DNA of 64,000 bases from Dromaius novaehollandiae (taxonomy: Eukaryota > Chordata > Aves > Casuariiformes > Dromaiidae), in NCBI RefSeq assembly GCF_036370855.1, contig NC_088100.1, positions 37,150,563-37,214,562 on the forward strand, in the 5' to 3' direction. The notes beneath the pieces are model-generated. The model did not search any database, was not told where the DNA came from, and saw nothing but the letters and a program-made list of their open reading frames with translations. Shown here one piece after another: positions 13,663 to 23,399 of this stretch (position 1 is its first letter; each line of letters opens with the position of its first letter). The position numbers and the translations under genes are program-made.

Positions 13663-16600
13663 ACAAAACCACTGTGGTTCAGGAAGTTCCTAAGCTGCAA
13701 ATGATTGAAGGCAAGGAAAGTACTCATGAGAAAAACTGTATGTATCTTACAGTCTTCCTGAAGCACTCACATATGGCTGTTACCAAGTAAGAATACTGGA
13801 TAAGATGTCCACTTATGCTCCTATATTGTTATTTGACAAGTCTCTTCAGCCTTCCAAATACTCTATTAGGAAAGTTAAGGCTCTTGGCCAAGGGCTAAAA
13901 ATATTACATGCCCTTATACTTTTGGATCCAACAGCATATTTAAGAATCTGAATAAGGCAGTGGGTATTTAATGGTACTGAATATCCCTCAGCTTCTGCTG
14001 ACTCAACTGCACTGACACTTCTATTCTACACTGGTCAGAGAAGGTAGGAGCCTGCTCATCATGGGAAATGTAACAGCTCTGGGACCATTTACACCTATCA
14101 GGCAGTTTTTGCAAACCTGGGAAATCTAGGGATTTCAGCAGAAAGTCTGCATCATTTGTGAAGTACCTAAACTGCAACTCTATTAAACTTAACCCTGTAA
14201 TAGTAATATACAGATGTACAAAACAGTATTAATCCTGGAAAAGGAGGAAATGACAGCCTTGTTTGGAGCATGACATCCCAACAATGGCGTGAATATCCAC
14301 AACCTGTCTGTAGCAATTTTGTATGTGGATTTAGAATACCTTTTTAATGGTCTAAATGACATACTTGTGCCTGAGCAGCAATTCTGATGATTGCACAGAA
14401 AATTTGGTGGAAGTGAGTATTTGTGCATATTTTGTTGACTGATAAAGTATATAAATGAAAAACAGAAAAAATAACAGTGATGTGACCATGCTTTACCATG
14501 CCCAACCTACCATGCTAGAAATAGCTACAATGAAAAATAGACTGCCAGGATTTCAGATATTATAAAACTTTTTGCCTTGTACACTTTTGTTAAGCTGCCA
14601 TAACAAGAAGACTGTAGATTTTTAATAACTATGTGCAGATGTTGTCCAGACTAATCTATAGGTAAGATTTAGGAAGAGAAAATAACTATTGCCTAATTTG
14701 CGAGCAATAAGCTAAATTTAGCTGCTGAGTCCTCCACATTTGAGAAAATCAGATCGCATAGAGGCCTTATTTTAGGCAATTTTGAAAATCAGGACTATTA
14801 GACTCAGTTTCAACTACAATATAGATTTAAAATTTTAAGTACTTAGAACATAGAAATATGTACCATGTACATAGTACATAGAAAAAGCTGATGATGCATC
14901 TTTACCAATCCTACTGAGGCAGCAACCTTTACTCTGTATTTTTGGCAAACAAGCATAAAGCAATTAAAATGTACTGAGAATTCCTGTTATAAAAATGTCG
15001 TTTGCCTCTGCATCTCAGCATTATGTACGATGAAAGGAAAACAATTCCGATGAACAGGAATGGTATCCAATACTATATATTAGTGCCCTGAGGACTCTCT
15101 TCTTATGATCAATGCAGATATAAAAAAAAAGTAGGAAAGGATTTAATTTAACCTGGGGTAGAGCTTTAACAAGCAAAATTACTAGGAACTGTGAAATGAT
15201 ATGCTGCTGATGAAATGATGGTGACCTGTGAAGTGATGCTGATTTCACATGAAGTCAAAGCAATCTTCCCTTTGGAGTTAGAGGAGGAGCTGAGTATATG
15301 TTACAAGAGCTCACTCTCCTTCCGAAATTACTAAAGTAACGCTATGTTCACCGACAATCAGGAGACAGAGCTTCCCTCCGCAAACAAACTCTATGTAAGA
15401 ATGATTTTAGCAAGCTATCTCTCTTTCTAGTACTGCCATTAGTCAATCTACTTAATTCATGCACAGCCTCAGATCACATTAGCCCTGCAACTAAAATCCA
15501 CTCAACTGAACTTCAGCCCAGCCAAATTTCACAGGGAGAATAAGAAGAATGGGACATTCTGGGGACTTCTCTGTTGCTGTGCTGTTTAATCCAAAAAGCT
15601 CTTGGATATCACAGCAATAAACAACAGTAGAGAGCTATCGAACAGGTGGAGAGATGGACAAGCAAATTTTGTCAGTTGTCCGGTGTCCCCTGCCCCCTTG
15701 GACCTCCACTGAAGACAGCTTCTAGATCTCTCAACTTTGGAGCAGTCTTCTCTCCCTTCACTTTTTTTTCCTTCTCAGAAGGGGAAACTTTGCAACACAA
15801 ATATCTGGGGATATAAATAAACAGGAAATTTTAAACTGACCAGCATGGAAAAATAAACAGTTCTAACAAATGCCAAATTTGTTGCTATGGTATATGATGG
15901 GATGGCTTTTACAGACCTAAGGATTGGAGATCAAACAGATGCAGCTCTTGGAGCTGTTGTTTTTAATGCTTGTTTTCCTTTAAGACACACTAAGAACCCA
16001 GATGGCAGGAACCTGTAAACATAATGCTTGGTGAAAAACCTGAGTACCTCTTATCCTGTATAAGAGCAGGCAAGAGAGCCCCAAGCAACAAAAACTCAAA
16101 ATACCAATTTCTTATTAAAGCCAAGTTTATTGACTTCCTGCTACTTAATGTTCCATAATGTAGACCGGGTAGTCCTGACAAGCATTCAGATCTTGCTCTG
16201 TTACAGTATTCATACATACACTAGGAGCTCTTTTCCTAGCAAGAAACAAAATCTCTTCTTTGACAGTTTTAATTCCACAGCTTGTATGAAGAATACTTAA
16301 TTACCCAGCAAGTTTGGGAGAAGTCTGCATGTTCTGTGTTTGAAATTATTATATCTGAAATATAGGAGACAATACTGCTATGAACCATAGCATCTAACTT
16401 TCTCTGAAATTTCTTTAAAATCTACCAGGAATATGAAATCATTCATATACATGTGATTTACATCCCTGGGGGCTTTCATTTATGAACTCCTTGACATAAG
16501 TACCATATCCTATTAGCTGTGAAGTGTGAACATTGTTGACTACTCTGTGAAAAGTAATCGTGCACATGCGCAGTGTCTTCAGGTGGCTCCTTTTAACAAA

Positions 16601-17036
16601 AATAAAAGCGTCTGCTTTGAGAGTACTCAAGAGACTGCTACCATGGCAATCTTTACAAGTACAAATGCATTTCTGAACGCTCCAGAACATTAGCTAGTGG
16701 ACAAGGTCAGTGTATCAGTAAAATATACATAGCTTGTTGCTTCTTCACTTATCACATCCTAGTTTTCACTTGGCTTCCCCTCAAGGGCAGGCTGTATGCA
16801 TTATATAGCTGGCCATTGCAAAAATAGCTCTGCTATGGGCAGCACTGTGGAGTCACTGGCATGGTGGCATGAAGCTAGCCCCAGCTGATCTGCACGAGGG
16901 CAGGGCAGGGAGCAACGCCTGCACCGTGGGCGGTGAGCCTTGCGCTCTCCCGGGGACGTGGCAGGCCTGCGAGATGCCGGCAACCGTGCAGCCCCGCCTC
17001 GTTTGGCCACGGGTGGAAACAGACTGGAGCAAATAA
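13663..17036. other. Upstream flank of the NR0B2-like gene
   Basis: About 3.4 kb without a recognised exon or transposon. Most is AT-rich, but 16850-17020 is a compact GC-rich patch containing 'tttggccacgggtgg' and ends about 70 bases before the TATA box. That makes it a plausible upstream promoter region. I see no alternative first exon with a convincing start codon and splice donor feeding the NR0B2-like gene. Confidence 0.45.
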
Positions 17037-17039
17037 AGT

Positions 17040-17098
17040 TCAAGGTAACTTTACAGATCAGGGTCACATTACTGTTCAACTGGCAGTGTATATAAAAA
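17040..17098 (+). promoter_or_regulatory. TATA promoter with two nuclear-receptor half-sites (NR0B2-like gene)
   Basis: A TATA box 'tatataaaaa' lies at 17089-17098, 107 bases before the chosen ATG, which predicts transcription starting near 17119-17130. Upstream are 'tcaaggtaa' at 17040-17048, one base from the extended monomer site TCAAGGTCA bound by NR5A (LRH-1/SF-1) and ERR receptors, and 'tcagggtca' at 17058-17066, an AGGGTCA half-site with a similar extension. Mammalian SHP promoters are known targets of LRH-1 and related receptors, so regulation by the same class is a reasonable inference. No binding has been shown. Confidence 0.6.
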
Positions 17099-17161
17099 GC
17101 ACACAATGCCTAGTTGTTTGACAAAAGCGCTCTCCTCTGCTAGCGGAGCACAGTTCTGTGT

Positions 17162-17212
17162 ATGTTATTTCCTGCCACAGTAAGGGCATCCTACATTTGG
17201 CTCTATGGCTAG
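17162..17212 (+). promoter_or_regulatory. Upstream ORF overlapping the NR0B2-like start codon
   Basis: An ATG at 17162 opens a 16-codon frame ending in TAG at 17210-17212, out of frame with the main ATG at 17205 and overlapping it by 8 bases. If transcription starts where the TATA box predicts, this uORF is in the 5' UTR. Ribosomes that translate it would pass the main start, so it could damp translation. The main ATG has a poor -3 base (T) but a good +4 G. Confidence 0.4.
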
Positions 17213-17775
17213 TCAGGTAGCTGAGAAACCTGAGAAGTGTCAGTGTGACACACACCATGCTAAGAGCATCCTGTACGAGATCCTTAACAAAGAGCATCGA
17301 AATGAGACCACGTGGCACCAGCAGTATTTCCGACCATACTGCTCCATAGGAAACAGTGGCTGCTCTTGTGTGGATAGCAGAAGAGTTGTCCTGAAAACGC
17401 CAGAAATCACGTGCAGAAGAGCTTCTGAAGTGCTCTTGAAGACTTCAGCTTTTATCAGAAACTTGCCTTCTTTTTATCACATGCCTTGGGAGGATCAGGT
17501 TGCCCTCATACAGCAGAACTGGGCCCCTCTTTTTGTCCTGGGCCTAGCACAAGAAGGGGTGGATTTTGAGCTGAGAGAGATTTCAGCCCCTAGTTTGTTG
17601 AAAAAAATTCTCCTCAATCAATCTTCCACAGCTAGTGATGAACTAGGCAGCTCCTCACTTGGAGCATCTTTAGCAGAAGGTCAGAAGCTGAAGAATTTAT
17701 TGTGGAAATTATGGGACCTGGACGTAAGTGCAAAAGAATATGCCTACCTTAAAGGAATTATTCTTTTTAATTCTG
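17205..17775 (+). CDS. NR0B2-like: NR0B2-like exon 1 (codons 1-190 plus one base)
   Basis: Exon 1 encodes the N-terminal NR boxes and most of the ligand-binding-like domain, ending after ILFNS with the first base of a Gly codon. The donor is 'ttctg|gtaag'. If the intron is retained, the frame continues for nine more codons and stops at 17802-17804, giving a 199-residue product without the C-terminal helices. Confidence 0.88.
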
Positions 17776-20700
17776 GTAAGTTTTCCTGGAAAGATCACAG
17801 CTGAATATGTGTCTAAAAGGACATTTGGCATTTTGCATATAGACAATGTTCGTTTTTACTCATTTCTATGAATGTTGCTAAATATTTTCAAAATTTATGT
17901 TCCACAATTTAATCACTGTCTTCCTCAAGTAGTTTACTTAGGTTGCTTAAATTTTTGTAGTAGGTTACCCACTGTAAGCCAAAACAGATTCTGGTAGACA
18001 GACTTTAAGTCATAAGGAATTAACCGTGTCACTTCAAACTGATTTTCAGTTAAAAGGTAATACAGCTGCTTCATTTGTAATATAGTGAAGGCAAGATGGT
18101 GTATGGATGGATATGTGATGTGAACATTAGAACAGTTTTAACAAGACATCCTCTACAGAGAGAATACTGGAGAAGGTAACATAATCTGTATCATCTGATT
18201 ATTATTAATGATGCAAAAGTATAGTGCACTGAGGTTACAATGCCCTTTTCTTTTCTTTTTTCTTTTCTTTCCACTTTTCCTTTCCTTTTCTTTCTTTTCT
18301 TTTCTTCTCTTTTCTCTTCTCTTCTCTTCTGTCTTCTCTTTTCTCTTTTCTTTTTTCTTTTTCTCCTTTGATGTATCCTTTTAGTATCTTTACATTCAAA
18401 GCCTGGAACAGCGGTCATGAAACAGACTCAGACAAGTGATTACATCCCTCCACTTCTGATGCCAAGTTTAGCATTTTAGGAAGGAAGGTTGCCTAGGTCA
18501 GCACCACAGAGTGAATGAGTCATTAAAAGCCAAGCTCTAAGTCCACTAAAGTAAGTGGAAAGACTTGTTGACTCCAGTGCTCTTTGGCTCAGATCCCTGA
18601 CTCCTTCCACAGCAATCATTGCAGTTGGCTGAACTGTCAGCAGTGTGCTACACTTGGGACTACACCAAAAGGATACTTGAATGCTTCAGTTATTCCATGA
18701 TATTTCTTGTGGTGAATGGTTTACGAGCTTCTCAAAGGCTGTAGTGGCTCTATATTTGTTTCCACTAGGGTTCAGATTCTGGTTCTTAATATGCAATGTC
18801 ATCCAGACATTTTGTCTTGTGTGTCTATGCTATAACATCAAACCAGTGGAATTTGTTTCAGTGCAATTTATTTTATGTTTTTCACAATAAAATCAGGCTG
18901 AAAGAAATCATCAGTTTTATCCAGTATGATGAGAAGATAAATCCCTCATTTGCAGTGGTTTATACAGTTTAACTAGCAAGCATTTTTCTTATCTCTGTAG
19001 ATAAAATGTGATTTTTACTTTATGAAGGAGAAAGCAGCAGCAGAAGCAGTGTTATGTTCTAGATTCATGCCTCTTAACTACTCCTGCTGCCATGAGCTAC
19101 TGCATGACATGCCAAGTGTTCCTTCATGCTGCCTATGGAATAGCCAAGAGCTTCAAAAAGACTCAGTGCCTCTTAGGTATCTCTCTAGGTGTCTCTCTCC
19201 ACTGTTTCCAAAAGGAGGCTAGGAGGACTTCAGTTAAGACTGGCTTGATTCCACATGAAACAAAAAGTCACAGTCTAACCTCTGGACTGAAACATATACT
19301 GAGGGCTTATACAAAGCCCAAACCTCCCTTTCTGTACCAATTTTGCTGCAAACTAATTTGTACAACTATCATTTCAGACATTATTTGTAATAGTTTTTAA
19401 ACACTTTCCACCAAACTCAGACAATGTTTTCTACATATATTCAGACACATTTTCAGCTGGCCTCTTAATTCTGTCTTGATGTTTGGCCAAATCTTAATAC
19501 TTTGCAGGCCTCGGTCTAAGCAGATTTCAGGCAATCTCTGGCAGCGACAATGCTTAATCTTTCTCTGGATTATGGAATAACTTGTATGAGCTCATATCTG
19601 AATGTTTTAAATCCTATCAGGACCACCAAAACTGGGTAATGCAAAGGAAAGGAGAGGGCACAGGGCAGTCCAGACCTGGGTTATGAATGAGAGGTCAGCA
19701 AGGCATCCAGAAATGCAGCTGCAGAAGAACAGCTAGGCAAGTGACTGGGCATGAAGCATGATAAACAAGCATAGCTCGGCTTTGTTCATGCCATAAGCAA
19801 ACTCTTAAGAAATCCCTCTGGAGATAGTGTGGTAGGTAGGCAGGCAGACAGCACGGGGTATAAGTCCTCATGCTATAGCACAATTTTCTCAGAGGATTAG
19901 AGAGCAGAAACATTAGGTTTTGAAGAAAATCCCACCCTACCTTCTTTTTTTAGAAGGATGGTAACTATGATTCAGAGCCTTGGAAGAGAGTAGTGAGGAA
20001 TCAAAATCCAGGAAACACCTGTCTTTGTGAGTGCAATAAAGCTAGCACAGTACTTCCAGGCAGGAGACTTGCAGGGGTACTGACTGACCACAGTCTGTTT
20101 GGGCCAGTAAGGATCCGTGAATGAGAAAGTGTGCCCAGCCCTTCAGAGAAAATAGGCAGCCTTGCATTGAATCCAAAATCTCCAATACATTCCAGGACAC
20201 AGAGCCACGGCTGCTCTTCCCAGGAATGCCTTAGCCAGGATTGCCTTTGAGAGGTTAAAGTGTGCACGGGTGAAGGAGCCCAACTGCAAGGCTTTCTCTA
20301 GGATTCAGGTAACAAGTAAAAGAAAGGAGCAGGAAAGACTATCCCACCATCCATGAACAGCACAAGAATGAGGTGAAACAGCTCCCGTTGCTTTTAACAG
20401 GTGTCTGAAAAAAATATTGTAATTACACAGTGAAGAGATAGGAGCAGTGAAAATAGCTGTTGTTATTATATCAGTGCCATCTAGAACTCCATCAGGGCTG
20501 TGACAGGACTTCTGTTATAAATGATGCTCTTCAGAAGTTTACAGCTCAGCTGGGAACATTTATATTTGACTGAATATTAGCGCAACAGATCACAGCACAA
20601 GAACTTTCCTATTATTTATAAATGAAAAGCATGGCTGATTACAAATAAGAGGGGACCAAATGGGAAATTTAAGCAAATTTGAAGGGATATAAGCAATTGC

Positions 20701-23222
20701 AATTTTATCTTGAACATACAAAATCTTGACAGCTTCCTTTCCATGATAAATCTAACAGTTGGAACCACTGTCACAGCTTACAGCTAGTGGTAATGCTCGG
20801 GGAGAAGATGACATTTCCAGACTTTCTTTTCTAGCTAGCCTGATTGCAGGCTTTGCTGAGGCTTCTTCTCCGCTGGAAGTGTTGTCTAGAAAGAATAGAG
20901 CTGCTGAAAACTGATGAAGTGCAGCCAGCTACAGGTTGAGAAAAAACCCAACCAGGTTGGTTTTGCCCTAGTGCAGGGCAGTAGGCAACAAGGAAGAACC
21001 TCCCATACTTAGATGAACGATCCTATGTGAAACACGCCTCAGTCCATTGAGACCCCCATCCCAGCGAGGTGTGAAGCCAGTCCCTATACAAGATGCTAAA
21101 CGTGCCTGCAGTATGTGCTGGGAAAAGGAGGTGGAGATAGGTTAAAATAGGATGTGGGAGGCAAGAGAGGCAGAAGTCAAAATTGGGGGATTCATGCTAC
21201 ATCATTACAGGCTGCAGCAACTGTAGGAAAGAAAAGCTGGTGTGGCACAGCAGTACCCTCACTCAGGCAGACATGCACAGGAGGCAACAGGCTGCAAAGG
21301 GCTTCCCACGAGAAGCAAAGGATAAACATGGGGTGTCCTCTGAACTCAGTCCTGGAATCCACCAATAGCCTTGACAGCCCAGCAGGTTTGGAGTTATGTG
21401 CCACGTGAAGTATGTGACTGGGGCTCAAGACCATGCCTCTATAAGCAATAAGCACTCTGATCCAATGAATCCTCACTCAGTGAATGTTTAAAGTTAAGCC
21501 CATGCATCAGCACAATGCATAGATCGGACTAAGGGGCGGAAGGTGGGTCTTGAGTCTGTCAGAACAAACACCAATATCCTATGCAAGGTACACTAATTTA
21601 ATTTGTTAAACATATAATAATCTATACAAATGGTTAAATAATTGTTTTGCATTTTGTTTTATAACATGACAATTTTCTCATAACTTTTTTCCTTGTCAAA
21701 AGTAAATGGACTTGAATGTATAACTGCCTAAATAGTTTCAGCATAGGCCAGTGTCAGCCTCTTATTTAAAGGAGTTAATTTTAATTAGTACTTTAAATTC
21801 CTAAATTTAGTGATAGCACCAAATGTTAAGTCCCTTTACTTAAAGACACTTACTTACTGTATTTTTACACTGGAGTTGCTTTTGATGTAGCTAGCAAAAC
21901 AACTGGGTGTGACTGAACGAACCATTCCTGAAAAGAAAACATGTTTAAGACTTTGCTCAGTCGGGAACCAATGGAATAATTACAGACAGGCTTAGGGGTA
22001 AACGAATACACTAAGCAGAAGCATGGCTCAGATATTTCCTCGTTCTCTGGTCCCTTCAGAGTATATACAGATGGAGAACAGAATAAAAAGGTACTAAAAA
22101 ATCTGTCCTGTATATCTGGCTGTGTGTGTACTCCTCTAATTCCAGCAGTACCAAAACCAGCTATGATGCTGCCTTCCAGCAACTTCCTTGTAAGCATAGG
22201 GACACGGATGGTCAGGGGTTGGAGGTGGGCTAGAAGTATGCTGAGAGCTGCTGCAGAAAATCCCACAGGGACTGCAGGGATCTCTGAGCAGTGCTACAGA
22301 CCTCTCCCTCTTCACAAATGGCTGAGGAAAGAGAGAACAAAAACTGAGAGTATAACTACCTTTCTTACCTTTGTGAATCCATCACACACCTCAGAGTATC
22401 TTTATGCTTTGTTCAGACTGCAAATGAAGGCATCCAGGTAGCATGGCTAGTCAACCATAATGCCTCAGCTTAGTCTAGGTAGTGCAGCCAACAACAGGAG
22501 GGAATTGGTGATGGTTAGACCAGAAATCTATTTCTTTGGGTTGCCAACCTGCGCTGCAGTCCAAACCACTGCCTCCACCTTGCTAATGACATATAGCTAT
22601 GCTATTTAGATCAAAACTAGAATGTTTCTATCTACCCACACTACTGTATCAGCATCATTTGGTGGACAGCCATCCCTTAAAAGCTTCTTCTCCATCTGTA
22701 CTGTGTCAAAGTTACCTCCTGATACAACTTCAAAACTCCATATTTAATGTAAGGGGCTAGAGTCCAATGTGCTTACAGTGTTGCTCAGTGTTTATTCTAA
22801 TTATTGACTAAGCATATCCTTTTTTTCCAAAAGTACATTTAGTAAGCTTTTGTTGTTTTCTAGAGAAAAGAAGTACTGTAAGTTAAAAAGCCAGATGTCC
22901 ATCATTACACAGGACTCAGAACAAACATGTTTACTCAAGATTCCTTATTTTACTTTTTGTTTTGACAGGACAACATGTCCTAAAATGTTTTCCCTATGTA
23001 CAAACACTGCAGCAGGAAGCTCAGCAAGCTTTGATGGAGTTTATCTCAATGATGTTCAACAGACACCTAAGCAGATTTGCTTGGATTCTTCAGCTGCTCA
23101 CCTCTCTCCGAGACATTGATGCATATGTTATTGAAGAACTCTTCTTCAGGTCCATTTTAGGAGAGGTGACCCTAAATGAATTACTTTTAAAAATCCTATA
23201 TATTAAGCCAGACTGTCTTTGA
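17205..23222 (+). CDS. NR0B2-like: NR0B2/SHP-like orphan nuclear receptor (complete, two exons)
   Basis: Exons 17205-17775 and 22969-23222 join with canonical GT-AG ends in phase 1 to give 274 codons. The protein has only a ligand-binding-type domain and no zinc-finger DNA-binding domain, the hallmark of NR0B receptors. These act in the nucleus as corepressors by docking on other nuclear receptors. Visible motifs: a Cys-rich N-terminus (CQC at 12-14), NR-box-like LYEIL (23-27), the helix-3 region FIRNLPSF (83-90) with PLFVLGLAQE (108-117), a second NR box LKKIL (132-136), YAYLKGIILFN (179-189), and ELFFRSILGEV near the C-terminus. NLPSF, PLF.LGLAQ and LKKILL fit SHP better than DAX1 (NR0B1), and the length is near human SHP (257). 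An in-frame TAA at 17181 fixes the start region. The intron position matches the conserved single intron of the family. It lies 14.2 kb upstream of BCKDHB, not the human NR0B2 neighbourhood, so it may be a paralogue rather than the strict orthologue. Confidence 0.88.
18242..18369 (+). repeat. Polypyrimidine (TTTTC/TTCTC)n tract
   Basis: About 128 bases of almost pure C/T on the + strand, made of imperfect TTTTC, TTTC and CTCTT units, with only single purine interruptions (an A near 18273 and a G near 18332). It lies in the NR0B2-like intron. Homopurine-homopyrimidine tracts like this can form intramolecular triplexes and are length-variable. Confidence 0.9.
20458..20572 (+). repeat. Possible old amniote SINE-like repeat
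   Basis: The run 'tgttattatatcagtgccat', 'ctagaactccatcagggctg' and, after a gap, 'agaagtttacagctcagctg' parallels a repeat widespread in reptiles and birds. That repeat reads roughly 'tattattacagtagcacctagaggccccatcaggg ... agagcttacaatctaa'. Similarity is partial and from memory, so the call is tentative. Confidence 0.4.
22969..23222 (+). CDS. NR0B2-like: NR0B2-like exon 2 (C-terminal 84 codons and stop)
   Basis: The acceptor 'ttttgacag|ga' completes the split Gly codon. The exon encodes helix-rich sequence including LQQEAQQAL, the family-signature ELFFR block and a terminal LNELLLKIL segment in the place of the AF-2 region, then DCL and TGA at 23220-23222. The ELFFR..(I/L)G.V pattern is shared with human SHP and DAX1 and secures the exon. 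Confidence 0.87.
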
Positions 23223-23282
23223 AAACAGATGACCTCTGCACTCAAAAACCTAATTCTGAAGAGATGAGAGACTTTTATGGCC

Positions 23283-23380
23283 ATTAAAGTTAAACATATT
23301 TTGAAGAAATCATTGATGTACCATGTAAGCCATATTTATTTTTTGTATAAATACATAATCTTGTAATATTTAGAATTAAA
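23283..23380 (+). terminator. Candidate polyadenylation signals of the NR0B2-like gene
   Basis: No AATAAA follows the stop codon closely. The common variant ATTAAA occurs at 23283-23288 and again at 23375-23380, 61 and 153 bases past the stop. A U-rich stretch around 23334-23350 and a GT-rich 'ctgtgtgtttt' at 23408-23418 could act as downstream elements. A short 3' UTR is therefore plausible. Confidence 0.4.
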
Positions 23381-23399
23381 TGGAGTGAAATCTAAACAT

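Larger units (their letters stand above)
17776..22968 (+). other. NR0B2-like intron (5.2 kb)
   Basis: The intron has GT-AG ends ('gtaag' at 17776, 'ttttgacag' ending at 22968). It holds the CT-rich tract at 18242-18369 and a weak SINE-like segment at 20458-20572, listed separately. At 5.2 kb it is long for an NR0B gene; the mammalian SHP intron is much shorter. No further exon with splice signals was found. Confidence 0.75.

Noticed and set aside
18191-18418. 75-codon minus-strand frame rich in Lys/Arg/Glu
   Set aside because: It is the complement of the CT tract in the NR0B2-like intron, so the charged repeat is a composition artefact.
20880-21480. Possible solo LTR (GC-richer block with a terminal 'ataagcaataa')
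   Set aside because: No TG...CA ends with a target duplication, no convincing U3-R-U5 layout and no second LTR. Too weak to list.
22850-23119. 89-codon + strand frame overlapping NR0B2-like exon 2
   Set aside because: Shadow in another frame. The frame that joins in phase to exon 1 and carries ELFFR is the real one.
17205-23222. Calling the receptor NR0B1 (DAX1)
   Set aside because: Both share the intron position and the ELFFR block, but NLPSF, PLFVLGLAQ and LLKKILL match SHP better than the DAX1 equivalents, and BCKDHB is not a neighbour of DAX1 in human. Not fully excluded without a tree.
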